Positions 24,901 through 34,945 of a stretch of 64,000 nt of DNA are shown piece by piece (position 1 is the stretch's first letter; each line of letters begins with the position of its first letter). The position numbers and the translations under genes are program-made. The notes beneath the pieces were generated by a model, which searched no databases, was not told the DNA's origin, and was given only the letters and a program-made list of their open reading frames with translations. The DNA is from Rosa chinensis (taxonomy: Eukaryota > Streptophyta > Magnoliopsida > Rosales > Rosaceae). The stretch is taken from assembly GCF_002994745.2 (NCBI RefSeq), contig NC_037093.1:68529510-68593509 (forward strand), written 5' to 3'.

Positions 24901-25437
24901 ATGTCTTATGCATGGTCACATGACCCCCTTAAACAACACTAATATTATTCCCTAATCTCATTTTTACAGCATAATTTATCACTAGTTTTCCCACTCTACA
25001 TGCAGGCGCGTAACAGGGTTTGGTAGTGCTCAGAACTCATGTGTATAGCACGCGAGCCTCTACAGGAGTAAGGTCCTTATGATAGGTGGATCACTCTACC
25101 TGATTACAGCACATGCATATCTGAATCACGTTGAATATTCTTTACTATTCACTCGATGTAAATCTGATCAGCATCATGTAGACCCGTAGAGGGGATAATG
25201 ATAATGATGATGGTGATGGTGATGGTGATGAGTTTATGACCGAAAATGTTTCAGTCTATGAAGTATCAAAATATTGAAGCTCGACTATGAAATTTCTATA
25301 ATTTAAAACATGCATTATTATAGAACTCATTTAATTTACTACCCTGCTTTGCTTGGGTATTTAATACATCTAATTATATGTTGTCTCGAGAAAACTAGAT
25401 TTGGGGTAACATTGACCCGCCTATGACTTATTTATAC
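21986..25437. other. Intergenic upstream of MYB gene 2, no gene supported
   Basis: Contains a TA microsatellite (22298-22319) and an unrecognised plus-strand frame of 73 codons at 23293-23514 with no family resemblance. A transcript-like stretch rich in TTGGG and GGTTTT lies at 23500-23960, and a GATGGT microsatellite at 25201-25231. No RNA gene was seen. Confidence 0.5.
22298..22319. repeat. (TA)n microsatellite
   Basis: About 11 TA units. Confidence 0.85.
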
Positions 25438-25447
25438 TATATATAAG
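25438..25447 (+). promoter_or_regulatory. Probable TATA box of MYB gene 2
   Basis: TATATATAAG about 160 bp upstream of the ATG at 25604. A pyrimidine/AC-rich leader follows (GACAACCCCAACACCACTC). A GATGGT repeat lies another 210 bp upstream. Confidence 0.6.
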
Positions 25448-25603
25448 AACCATCACTGACGCAGACAACCCCAACACCACTCAAGTAATTAGCTAACACT
25501 GTACTAGTGTTTCTAGCTAGAATCTCAGAGAGTTAAAAGAGTGTCATAATCATAGTGTGATCACAGAAAGAAAGAGATAGAAGCGTAAGTGGTTCAGTTA
25601 AGA

Positions 25604-26669
25604 ATGAGGAGAATACCTTGCTGTTCTAAGGAGGGAGTGAACAAGGGACCTTGGACAGCTGAAGAAGACAAGATGCTTGCGGATCATATCAAAGCTCATG
25701 GCGAACAAAAATGGAGCAGCATTCCTAAACAAACAGGTGAGATCGAGAGTACTACTCATAATCAGATAAATCAGAACTATCTAATTACCCCTATGCCAGT
25801 TGAAATCTTATAGGACTTAACTATAATTAGTTGTGTATTGCAGGGCTCAAGAGATGTGGGAAGAGTTGCAGGCTTCGGTGGTTGAATTATCTAAGACCGA
25901 ATATAAAACGAGGCAACATTACGCAAGAGGAAGAGGACCTCATCATTAGGCTCCATAAACTCTTAGGAAACAGGTATTCTTATTATTTATATCGAATATA
26001 ATACTTCTTAATAATATAACTAGCAGTGGAATGTGTAGTTTGTTGCCTAGTGTAGGTTTTGAACTTTTGATTGATATGTACAGATGGTCTCTAATAGCAG
26101 GAAGAATTCCGGGGCGAACAGACAATGAAATCAAGAACTACTGGAACGGCCACTTGTGCAAGAAATCACAGCTGGAAAAGTCTAAGGTTGCAGCAAAGAA
26201 TATGAGACCCTCCGACGAGGCCAAAGTTGAAGAGGATCATCGTCATGACTCCAAAGTTGAATCTGAATCCAGTGAAGGGTCATTATTCTCTCATTCATCT
26301 ACTACGTCAACTACAACGGAAGAAGATTCGTCGGATATTTTGATGGATTTTTACACCAGGGAGATAACTCTGTCGGAGTTTCTGGATACCGACTTTACAA
26401 AGTTCAGCAGTATGATCAGTACTGATAAGGTACTAATGGTTCAAGGAGAAGGAGAAGATCAAATTCAGAAACAGCCTCAGGTTAGTTCCAGTCAAGCTGA
26501 AGCCGAGGCTAATGATGAAGCACCTATGAATGTGATAATATCGCAGGAAATGATGGACAACTTGATCGTCTGGGAATATCAAAGTGATTCAGATTTCGGA
26601 TTTAAACTTTCGGCAGCTTTCACGGACTCTGTTGCAGACGAAGAAAGAATTTTGGATTTTATGAATTAA
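25604..26669 (+). CDS. R2R3-MYB transcription factor 2 (bHLH-binding type)
   Basis: Three exons: 25604-25736 (133 nt), 25844-25973 (130 nt) and 26084-26669 (586 nt), giving 282 residues. The introns are 107 and 110 nt, GT-AG. The start ATG at 25604 gives MRRIPCC; an upstream in-frame GTG is not needed. R2 is about 14-63 and R3 about 67-115, with a full bHLH-interaction signature at residues 76-95. Unlike genes 1 and 3, the end of R3 reads YWNGHLCKK rather than YWNTTL, and the subgroup 5 VIRTKA-type motif is absent. The C-terminus is acidic and rich in Ser, Thr and Glu ([20 protein letters not shown]), ending ERILDFMN. It probably acts in a nuclear MBW complex, but the branch regulated (flavonoid, epidermal or other) cannot be told from the sequence. 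It looks intact. Confidence 0.9.
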
Positions 26670-26802
26670 GATATAAAATAAATATATTTGTCGGGTCATC
26701 AATTATAAAAATCTCTGTATTTATAATATAGTACGTACTAGTGAATAACTTTAGTGATCTCGCTGTCTAGGGCACAATCTATTAAACATCATCATGTTGA
26801 TT

Positions 26803-27318
26803 AGAGCCGGCCCTGAGGGCTGCAGCCTGAGGCCGCTGCCTCAGGCCACGGGTCTCCGGCGAGCCTCTGATAAAAGCTGTTTTTTATGTTTATTTGTAGT
26901 TCAATAAGTATTTATATATATTCTTTACCACCACAATAGCAAGCTGCTATTCTAGAGTAGCGGTGTGTGGCTTAAAATGCCACCCAGGTTCGAGGCAAAA
27001 CTGCTGCATTTTATGTTCTGTCTTCCTTTCTTTTTTTCATTCTTTTTCTGGTTTCTTTTGTATTAAGCACTTTCCTTTTCTCATTGCTACAAAATAGTTT
27101 CATTTTATACTCTCTCTCTCTTTTTCTGGTTTCTTTTGGCATTAAACACTTTTTTTTTCATTTCTACCAATGTCATTTCTAATTTAAGAATACAATATAG
27201 ATTTTTTTGTTCCATTTTTTTGTCATTGCTACTAGTGTATTTTAGTTCATTTATTATAGGAAAATAAAAAATCATATGAATGTTCACCTCAGGCCTCCAA
27301 AATGTCAGGACCGGCCCT
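26803..27318. mobile_element. hAT-like MITE (about 516 bp) just 3' of MYB gene 2
   Basis: The left end reads AGAGCCGGCCCTGAGGGC; the right end in reverse reads AGGGCCGGTCCTGACATTTT. Both continue with GCCTGAGG words. The GGGCCGGCCCTGA terminus is a common plant hAT non-autonomous end. The expected 8-bp target duplication is not clear (flanks TGTTGATT and ATAATGAT). There are no coding frames. It begins about 130 bp after the MYB stop codon, so it may lie inside the 3' UTR or terminator region. Confidence 0.6.
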
Positions 27319-27494
27319 ATAATGATTTGACTAATACACTGATGATCGATCAACTTATTCCTTGCGTTTACTGTTGTATCTGTTAGTAGCCACATCAACC
27401 AAATCATGAATTATAAAATGTGTATCTTTGTTTTGCACTACTCTTTATGAATTCTTTTCATTTCATGGTAACAGACTTACAATATGAAAAGGAA

Positions 27495-27525
<31 letters not shown>

Positions 27526-27885
27526 CTTTTGTGTATAGTATGCACCGCGATGTTTAGTAACATATTTGTTACATTGTTGCTTTGAGCCGTGAAAACTTAA
27601 TGTTAGTAAATTAGAACTGGCGTGGTATAACATGCATTGAGGATTTAGCTCTTTCTTATTTTTTCAAATATTTTAGAGCTAAATGGATGAGATATCAAGT
27701 AATATATCCGATTACAAAATAAGTACTTAAAAAAAAACTTAAAATAAAGATTGAAGAGTGATTTCAGCATGGGCCATAGGGATCGAATGGGCTAATAATG
27801 AGCTGAGCCCAGCTAGAAAATTGGTCGATATATTTCTTAATTTTAAGCTACATCTGTCCTACATGTTTCAGTTATTGTCGTGAAA
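27319..27885. other. Intergenic spacer
   Basis: AT-rich with a TA microsatellite at 27498-27526; no gene seen. It ends at the target site of retrotransposon A. Confidence 0.6.
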
Positions 27886-27890
27886 ATAGT

Positions 27891-28699
27891 TGTTTGGCTC
27901 CAAAACCAGTTGGCGTGCAAACTGTCTCTTTTGAGCGTGTGTGCGGGCGTGCCAGCACCGTGGGGTGCAGTCGTCGGGGGAGTCCCTTGACCTGACTTCT
28001 TCATCAAGCGCTGTGGACGAGGAGAGCACCAACCCTGCCACAAGGTTCTTCTCTAGCCTTCCGAGAAAGGACTTCTTGCCTTACGGATAAGGATTATGGA
28101 TGTGATCTCTTCGCGTCACCGAATCGATACTCAACGTTGTAGGCTGAGTAGAGCAATCACTGGGACGTTTGGAGAAAGCACGAGTTTTGCTAAAACGTGA
28201 CTTTAGCTTTGCTAGGTCGCGAGGGCGTTACCCTTGCTTCGCTGGTTGAGAGAGTCTCGTTGGCAGTGGTACTGGCAGTCGGCTCGCAGAGAGACTAGGA
28301 CTGGAAGTACGGTCGCCGGGTTAATCTGGTGATGCTGACAGTCGGCTCTTGGAGGGACTAGGATTGGCGCGCGGTCACCGGGTTTCAACGAGGTTGAAGA
28401 TTTGCTCCGGGGAGGCTTTGTAATCGCTGGGATTGATTTGAGAGAGGTCCTTTCTTTGTCCTTGAAACCAGGTATTTATAATTAGGGTTTCGACTGTTCC
28501 TTGCTATAGAAGGATTATTGATTGAAGTTTCCTATTCAATCTCTACTACTTGACTCCAATAAGGTTTCGTTTCCCTTATGGACCACGGAATGGGCGAAGC
28601 TGTAACCCAATCCCAAGGCTTATTTTTGGGCCGCAGGTATCGGCCCGTTGTGCTAAATCCACTAAAGGATCTTGCCAAAATTACTTTTGGGCTCAAACA
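27891..28699 (-). repeat. 3' LTR of element A
   Basis: TG...CA-bounded and about 95% identical (by eye) to the LTR at 41496-42311. It is the 3' LTR because gag-pol reads toward lower coordinates. Confidence 0.95.
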
Positions 28700-28709
28700 T
28701 TGCCCCCCA
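28700..28709 (-). promoter_or_regulatory. Polypurine tract of element A
   Basis: TGGGGGGCAA on the minus strand directly abuts the 3' LTR, the expected site for plus-strand priming. The same GGGGGGCAA word recurs at about 33472 and 33569, near the end of integrase. Confidence 0.75.
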
Positions 28710-28963
28710 GGCCCCGAAAGCAGGCCCGCGAAGATGTAACTGATTGAAGGGGGCTAAAACCACACGCCGATTGCTTGAAACGATATCATTAATGAAGGTC
28801 GCGTCCTTTCGCTGCAAAAACGTCTTTCTGTCGTATCGTTTCCCTCACAAAATTTCTTATTTAAAACCCGCATCCATTTCAAACCTGTCACATCAGAAAC
28901 TCTTTTAGTTCCTAAACCCAGAAACCCTTTTACTGCCAACATCTTCCTCACAGAAACCCAAAA

Positions 28964-31900
28964 ATGGCTCCCCCAAAGAAGATAGTCATCGATCAAGAAG
29001 AAGAACTGAATGAACATGCTGCCCACTCTTGGGGAACCAACATCGGTGCCCGCATTCGCCTCCACACCAATATCCAAAGACCCCTACTCCTCCGGTTCCC
29101 GAACCACCATGTCGGACTGGGCCCAGCGCCACGAGACTCTATCCCGGCCGACGCCATCACCTTCTATGGCCTACTCGTTCGCCTACCCATCCCAGTCCTT
29201 CGAAGGACTCCTGAGGATTTCAACAGTTGGGGTGCCCCGAATCATCGAGCAAAGATAGGGCACTGGCTATCCTCTATCAGCGCGACGGAGCTTTCCTGCT
29301 ATCGCGAAGCACGAACACGAGATCTGGCTCGCTGGAATGCAACAGGTATCACTCAAACTATTGATCTCTGTTTTCGTCTTCCGCGCGGTGGCAATCGTTC
29401 ACCGCTCGCTGCATTTCTCTGTTTTTGGAACACTGCCACAAACACTTTTGATTTTCGATTTGGCCAAATGGGTATCACTTTACTGGACATTCTCACCATC
29501 ACTGGCCTACCCATTGATGGCGAGCCTTATCTGCATGGCCAATTTGACTGTCACTTCAACCATGGCCCAAAGCGGTCGCATCGCTCACAGCGGCTCCTAT
29601 CCGCGGTGGCTATCTTATTACAGCCGGGAGCACAATGCGACCTGCGGAATTGCTTTCTTAGAATACTGGCTTTGTAAGTTCATCTTCTGTACTTCCTCCT
29701 GTAAGCCCACTGACGCTTGGACTCTTCTGGCAACGGCCCTCTACAAAGGCCGTCGTGTCGGGCTCGGACAACCCGTGTTGGGCGCCCTTTATCGCACTCT
29801 GTACCAGGCCACTATGCATCCTTTCGAGACTAGCATTTCTGGCCCTTTTTGGATCCTTGACTTCTGGATCCAAACTTATTTCCCATATTTTTGTCGCGAT
29901 GACATCCCGCTACTTCCACCGGCTGACCAACTCGTGGGTCAATGGTTCAGCCGCGAGGAAAAGTACTCATCTCCTCCTTACTCCGAGTGCTTTACATACC
30001 TGTACCTTCTGCATGAGATGCCCTACTGCGACTTAGTACTGGGCAGGAGATTCCCGGATCCGCTTGAAAACGGATTCCTCCCTGGTGCTCCTCGCTACAA
30101 CGATCGCGCAATCTCCTGTTCAGACATCAGGATTGCTGCCGAAGAACTTAGCTATGAGCTTTACGCTCCTAACCATTTCGCTCGCCAATTCGGCCTCGTC
30201 CAATTAGTGCCATTCCAGCTGTATGATGCCTGGAACTACAACACCTCCTGGCGTAGATTTGGGCCCCCTTCTGGGCCTTTGCCAGCACAAAGCATGCTTG
30301 CACTGGTCGATCTCCCTGATTGGGCTAAGGACATCGATGCCGTGGATGGGACTGAAGAAGGATATGAGGAATGGTGGGCGGAAGTTTCTGTCAATTGTTG
30401 GAGACAACGGTTTGATGAACTCTTCGCGACCATCTTTGGGGAACTGAGATGTCCCTATGCTGCTGAGATTGAGCTACTTGACCGCTTCTCTGAAGATGCT
30501 GCACAATCTCCGCCTCCTCCTCCTGAGCCTGCTCCGCAACAGGCGCGAACCCCGCACCAAGCCCAGGTTGGTATCGTAATTCGTGAGCCCCCTCAAGATG
30601 TAAGTATCTTAGTTTATATTTTATTCCTTCTCTCACTCTCCCTTTTAACTCAAACTTTGCTACACCAGGGAAATGCGCAACCTTCTGGCATCCGCGCGGT
30701 TAATGCTTTCCCAGCACTGGCCAGTCCGGGAAGCAAAAAACAGTAATAACGGAGTCTGAAGTCGAAGATTCCTCTTCCGACGATGATAACCCGCAAACTG
30801 TAAGAACTTTCTTTATTAAAAAAAAAAAATGCTTTCTTTCCAAGTCAAGTCTAATCCTTTGATCCCGGCAGATTGCCGCTATCTTGGTCCGCAAGCGCAG
30901 TCGTTCTGACCCTCAAACTGATCCGTGGGCGAAAGATGAACCAATCACTGACCGACTGGTAAGAAACTAAAAGTGCACATTGGAATCTTCTTTTTATTCC
31001 GTGCGACCATATAACAATCCTCGCTTGTAGGTTCGTCGTAGATCCTCACGACAGACTGGGGAAGGCTCCTCAGCTGTCGGTGAAGGTAACTCTACTTCAC
31101 AAGCCCAAGCGCCGACTGGTTCCAATAATCCTCCACCTCCTGCCAGTATTGCGAGCAATATACAATTGGCCCTGATCCCGGTACAGGTCGTAGATGATAG
31201 CTCACCTGAAGTGGAAGAAAGACTGCCTCTTTCAGATGCAACTTGTGAGGAGCCAAACACCACACTTGTCCTGGCAGAGATAGCGCCTGATCCAATTTCT
31301 AACAAGGTGGTTCAAGAACCCGTGCCGATAGCAATTCTTCGCGAGTCTCCTGCTACAGAGGTACGTTTCTCTTTAACAAGCATGATGTTCTGATTCTTGT
31401 CTTATTCTTTGGACATTCTAATGATTTCTCCTTAGAAACAGAATCTTGGTCCTGTCGAGGAAGTAGCTGTCACTGTGGAAGTAATTGGTGCCAATCCCGC
31501 TGACCCAGCTGGTGAAGATGTAGTTAACCAAGAGCTTGCCCCCCATGCTCCTGCAGAAAGAGAAGGGGTGAACGTTGAGCCGGTGCTGGAAGCGGTTCCT
31601 ATTGTGGAGCCTCTTGAAGCTCCTGCTGCTGCAGCACCAAATCCACTGCCTGTACCTCCTTCCAGACTGGAAAGGCTAGCTCGCGTACTTGAGGTGACTC
31701 CTCCCGGAGTTATAGATGAAGCCAGGGATGGACTTCACCGACTTTTGAGTCCTGATATCCTGCTGCCTGGCGCATCCGTCAGGGCTCTGGAGTATTTGAG
31801 GGTTCTTCCTCTCGAGCAAGCCATCTCGGAGAACAAGTTCATTGAGATAGACGAACTGCTACAGAGTCTCCCCCAGTGGCTTAATGCAAGAGCGGTCGCG

Positions 31901-32137
31901 ACTGCGCAAGCCAGGCAGGCCCAGGCCCACTATCAAGGCCTCGCTCAACAAATGGACTCTTCTCGTGACTTTCTAGGAGATAGGGCTACCCTTTTTAGAG
32001 ACTTGCGGATCACGCAAAATCATCTCCGGTCCCAAATTCAAGATCTTCAGGCCCAATTGGCTGCTGTGACGGCCCGACTTGAGCATGAGGAACCCTTGCT
32101 GGAGCAACCCCTAGCGGCTTCTGAAATACTATCTTAG
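28964..32137 (+). pseudogene. Antisense spliced gene in element A with plant mobile domain
   Basis: It runs opposite to gag-pol, between the 3' LTR and integrase. The ATG at 28964 opens MAPPKKIVI. Proposed exons: 28964-30599, 30669-30799, 30872-30958, 31031-31360 and 31436-32137, with GT-AG introns of 69, 72, 72 and 75 nt. The last three junctions are all phase 0 in one frame. Exon 1 encodes a plant mobile domain (PMD, PF10536-like): ITLLDILTITGLPIDGE, then EHNATCGIAFLEYWLCKF, LYKGRRVGLGQPVLGALYR and SGPFWILDFWIQTYFPYF. A Pro-rich linker, an acidic Ser tract and a Glu/Gln-rich coiled coil follow. Defects: a frame change near 29570-29600, another near 30690-30720, and an in-frame TAG at 32135 with coding-like sequence continuing to 32296. 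PMD proteins derive from transposon-associated genes; the role in Tat elements is not known to me. A TATTTAAAA lies about 100 bp upstream. Confidence 0.75.
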
Positions 32138-33563
32138 AACCTAGCTCAAGCTCGCGAGGCGGTCCTACAGGTGGAGCTAGCCGCTGCTGATGCCAGTTTT
32201 CGCTTGGACCAGCATCTACTTCGTTTAACTCATGCAGGTCGAAAACTTTCGGCCTCTATTGTTAAGCCAATTTTGTATGAACCATATCATTATTAATAAG
32301 TTAAATATTTAGCCCACTTTACTTGGCCCAAATATTACTTCAAATTTCAAGCAGTTCAGCGTTTTAATTTGCCTTTACTTCTATTGAAACTATTTGAAAA
32401 GATAATCTCTAAATGGGGCGGTTACCTCCTTGAAGACTGCCCCGCTTCCCACGCGTTTTCAACTTCCTTCATTTCCGAGATCACAACATTCAATTCCATT
32501 GATGCTCTTATTGATGGTGTTGAAAATACTTCAACTGCCCATCGCACGGTTGAGGCTACTGCGATTGGAGCTATAAATTCCTGTACTTTGGAGAAGTGAA
32601 AAACACAAGCAAAGATGGCTTCTTTAGAGACAGTTTCGCACTCGTTACTTCTCTTCCTTCACTTTCTAAAATCTTCTCCCCACGATCTCACCCTTAGCCT
32701 CAAATTCCTAGGCTTTATGGCTTAATCTCAAAACCTGGGTAGGCCTTATGGCCTAATCTCAAGTCCAGTCGCATGTCTTTGGTCTCTGGAAATCCGGATG
32801 GGATTCACCGATTTCAGTTAGACCGAAGAACATGTAGCGCTCTTAATGCGGCAAAACAAGATTCTGAGGGATCCCTCTCCTCAGATTTCTCGCGTGGAGC
32901 AGGAGGGAGAGAGGCGGAAGGCCACTTTGAGGCCGACCGTTCTTCTTCCGCGGCTTACCTCCGGGGTCTGACTATCAGGCCTCCGTTTTGCCCCTGGAGG
33001 TAGATGTGGTTGTGAGTCGCGCTCTCTTTGATGACCATCTCCATCCCGGAGGATAATCAACTGGAAGGGTTGCGATAGATTATTTCCTTCCCTCTTCCTC
33101 TGGTACAGATGATAGCAGCTGCGACTCAGATCGGAGGAGGGGATGTGGGTGAAGAGAGGAAGAGCATGAGCGATCATAGCCCATCCTCTTGTCGCCACAA
33201 GATCCAGAAACTCATAGAAGATATGCAATCCTTATGATTTTTTAAGCCACTTTTGGCCTTATAATTGTGAATGTAACCGTTTCAATTTGTACTGCTTTTG
33301 GCCGCAAAGCCACTCTAAGAATGAATGTTTTTGAGTATAGCTAAAAATATTGTTATAAAATAAGGCCTCATTCTTAACACACGTTGTTAAGGAAGGAACA
33401 AAAACAAAAATAAAAGTTGAAATCGTTACAACATATTAGGCCTCAACTAAGGCCTGGATGTATAGAGTGTTGCCCCCCTAGTGTTCGTAGGTGAAGCAAA
33501 TATCTGAGAATAAGGCCACATGAAAAGGCTTGAATATTCATAGATGATGCGAGCCGATGAAGA
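32138..33563. other. 3' insert of element A between antisense gene and integrase
   Basis: The first 160 bp still read in frame with the antisense gene's coiled coil up to TAA at 32294-32296. Beyond that there are plus-strand scraps, including a coding-like stretch around 32830-32950 (EEHVALLMRQNKILRD) that could be a remnant of another antisense exon. The plus-strand sequence around 33200-33360 looks like 3' UTR. PPT-like TTGCCCCCC words are at 33472 and 33569. No intact frame. Confidence 0.45.
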
Positions 33564-34849
33564 CTATGGTTGCCCCCCTGTCTGGGAAGAAGGTTGATCC
33601 GGTGGATCCTCGAACTCCCAAACACTAGGGTAATATTTCTTCAGGAATCGCCCGTTGATGGGATTGCGATGGATTTCGCCATCCAAATCCTTGAGGTGAA
33701 AAGCCCTGCGTTCCAAAATACGGTGAACAACAAAGGGTCCTTCCCATCGTGGAGTCCATTTACCGCGACCGGTCAATTTCTCGCCAAAGGGCAAAACAGC
33801 TTTCCAAACAAGGTCTCCCTCTTTGTAACTACGACCACGCGTCCTCTTATCATAGGTGCGGGCGATACGCTGTTTTTCCATCAATAAATTATCCAAAGCC
33901 GCCAAGCGCTGCTCACTCAGAACTTCGTGTTCTTGCCACATCGCCTGGACATAATCTTCACCGATCAAGTGATGCTGATCTTGCACGCATAAGGATTGAA
34001 CGTTGATTTCCAAGGGTAGAACTGCATCATGGCCAAACATTAGTGCATAGGGAGTTGTAGTAGTGGGACTCCGCTTGGAGGTGCGATAAGCCCATAATGT
34101 CTCATACAACGTGCCGTGCCAGTGGCGAAGGTTTTCAACTAGCATCTTTTTAGCAGGGTAAAAATAATCTTGTTGCTGGCCTCCGCCTGACCGTTGGACT
34201 GAGCATAATATGGAGTGTTGTGGATGAAATGGATGCCCAAGTCGTGGACAAGTTTCTCTACCTCACCTCCCATGAATGCTGCCCCCCTGTCTGAAACAAG
34301 CACTTCAGGGATACCAAATCTGCAGATGATGTTATGAAATATGAATTGGCGAATGGTGGCACCTGAAGCCTCTTTCAAAGGCTCAGCCTCGACCCACTTG
34401 GTGAAGAAATCAGTAGCGACGATGATAAACTTGTGTTGGAGAGAAGAGTGGGGGTGAATCAACCCAATCAAATCCAGTGCCCAGCCTCATGCAGGTCAAG
34501 GTTTAATAATAGGTTGCATGGGAATATTTGGAATGTGCTGGACTGGACCGTGTGCCTGACAGTCTTGGCATCCTTTGGCGAAAGCGATACAGTCCTTCAA
34601 AATGCTGGGCCAATAATACCCATGTCTCCTGATGAGCCAACGCATCTTAGGTCCCGCTTGATGGGCTCCACATACTCCTGTGTGTTCTTCGCGCATTAAT
34701 CGTTTAGCTTTGCGGCCATAAACACATCGGAAGTCTATGCCATCTTCCCCACGCCGTCGCAGCTTGTCACTCCTGAGGAAGTAATATAAGGCAAGAAAGC
34801 GAGTCTTCCTGTCTGCTGTAAGAGCTGGTTGTTTGAGGTAATCGATCAA
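33564..34849 (-). pseudogene. Integrase of element A (broken)
   Basis: Read downward from 34849. The zinc-binding part has His residues in HTGVCGAHQAG and CQDC. The catalytic core shows the Asp of VATDFFTKW, the Asp of VSDRGAAF and the Glu of NGQAEASNK, so the DD35E triad is visible. The C-terminal part (34145-33564) includes LWAYRTSKRSPTTTTPY and KEGDLVWKAVLP, ending in a GKWTPRWEGPF-type module. The frame is broken: stop near 34496 and a frame change around 34140. Function by family: insertion of the cDNA into the genome. Confidence 0.9.
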
Positions 34850-34945
34850 CGGAATGCGCCAATCGACGTCAATAGGCTATAGGACATCGACGACCGGCTC
34901 ATCAGGCGGGTCAGGCAGTGCGAGCCATGAAGGCAGTGTGCGGCG

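Noticed and set aside
28550..28747. Open frame across the LTR end of element A
   Set aside because: It spans LTR, polypurine tract and insert; a second copy exists in the other LTR, so it is repeat sequence and not a gene.
32773..33003. 76-codon plus-strand frame in element A insert as a gene
   Set aside because: Another frame in the same place looks more coding-like (EEHVALLMRQN), no start or splice context is clear, and the insert is decayed.
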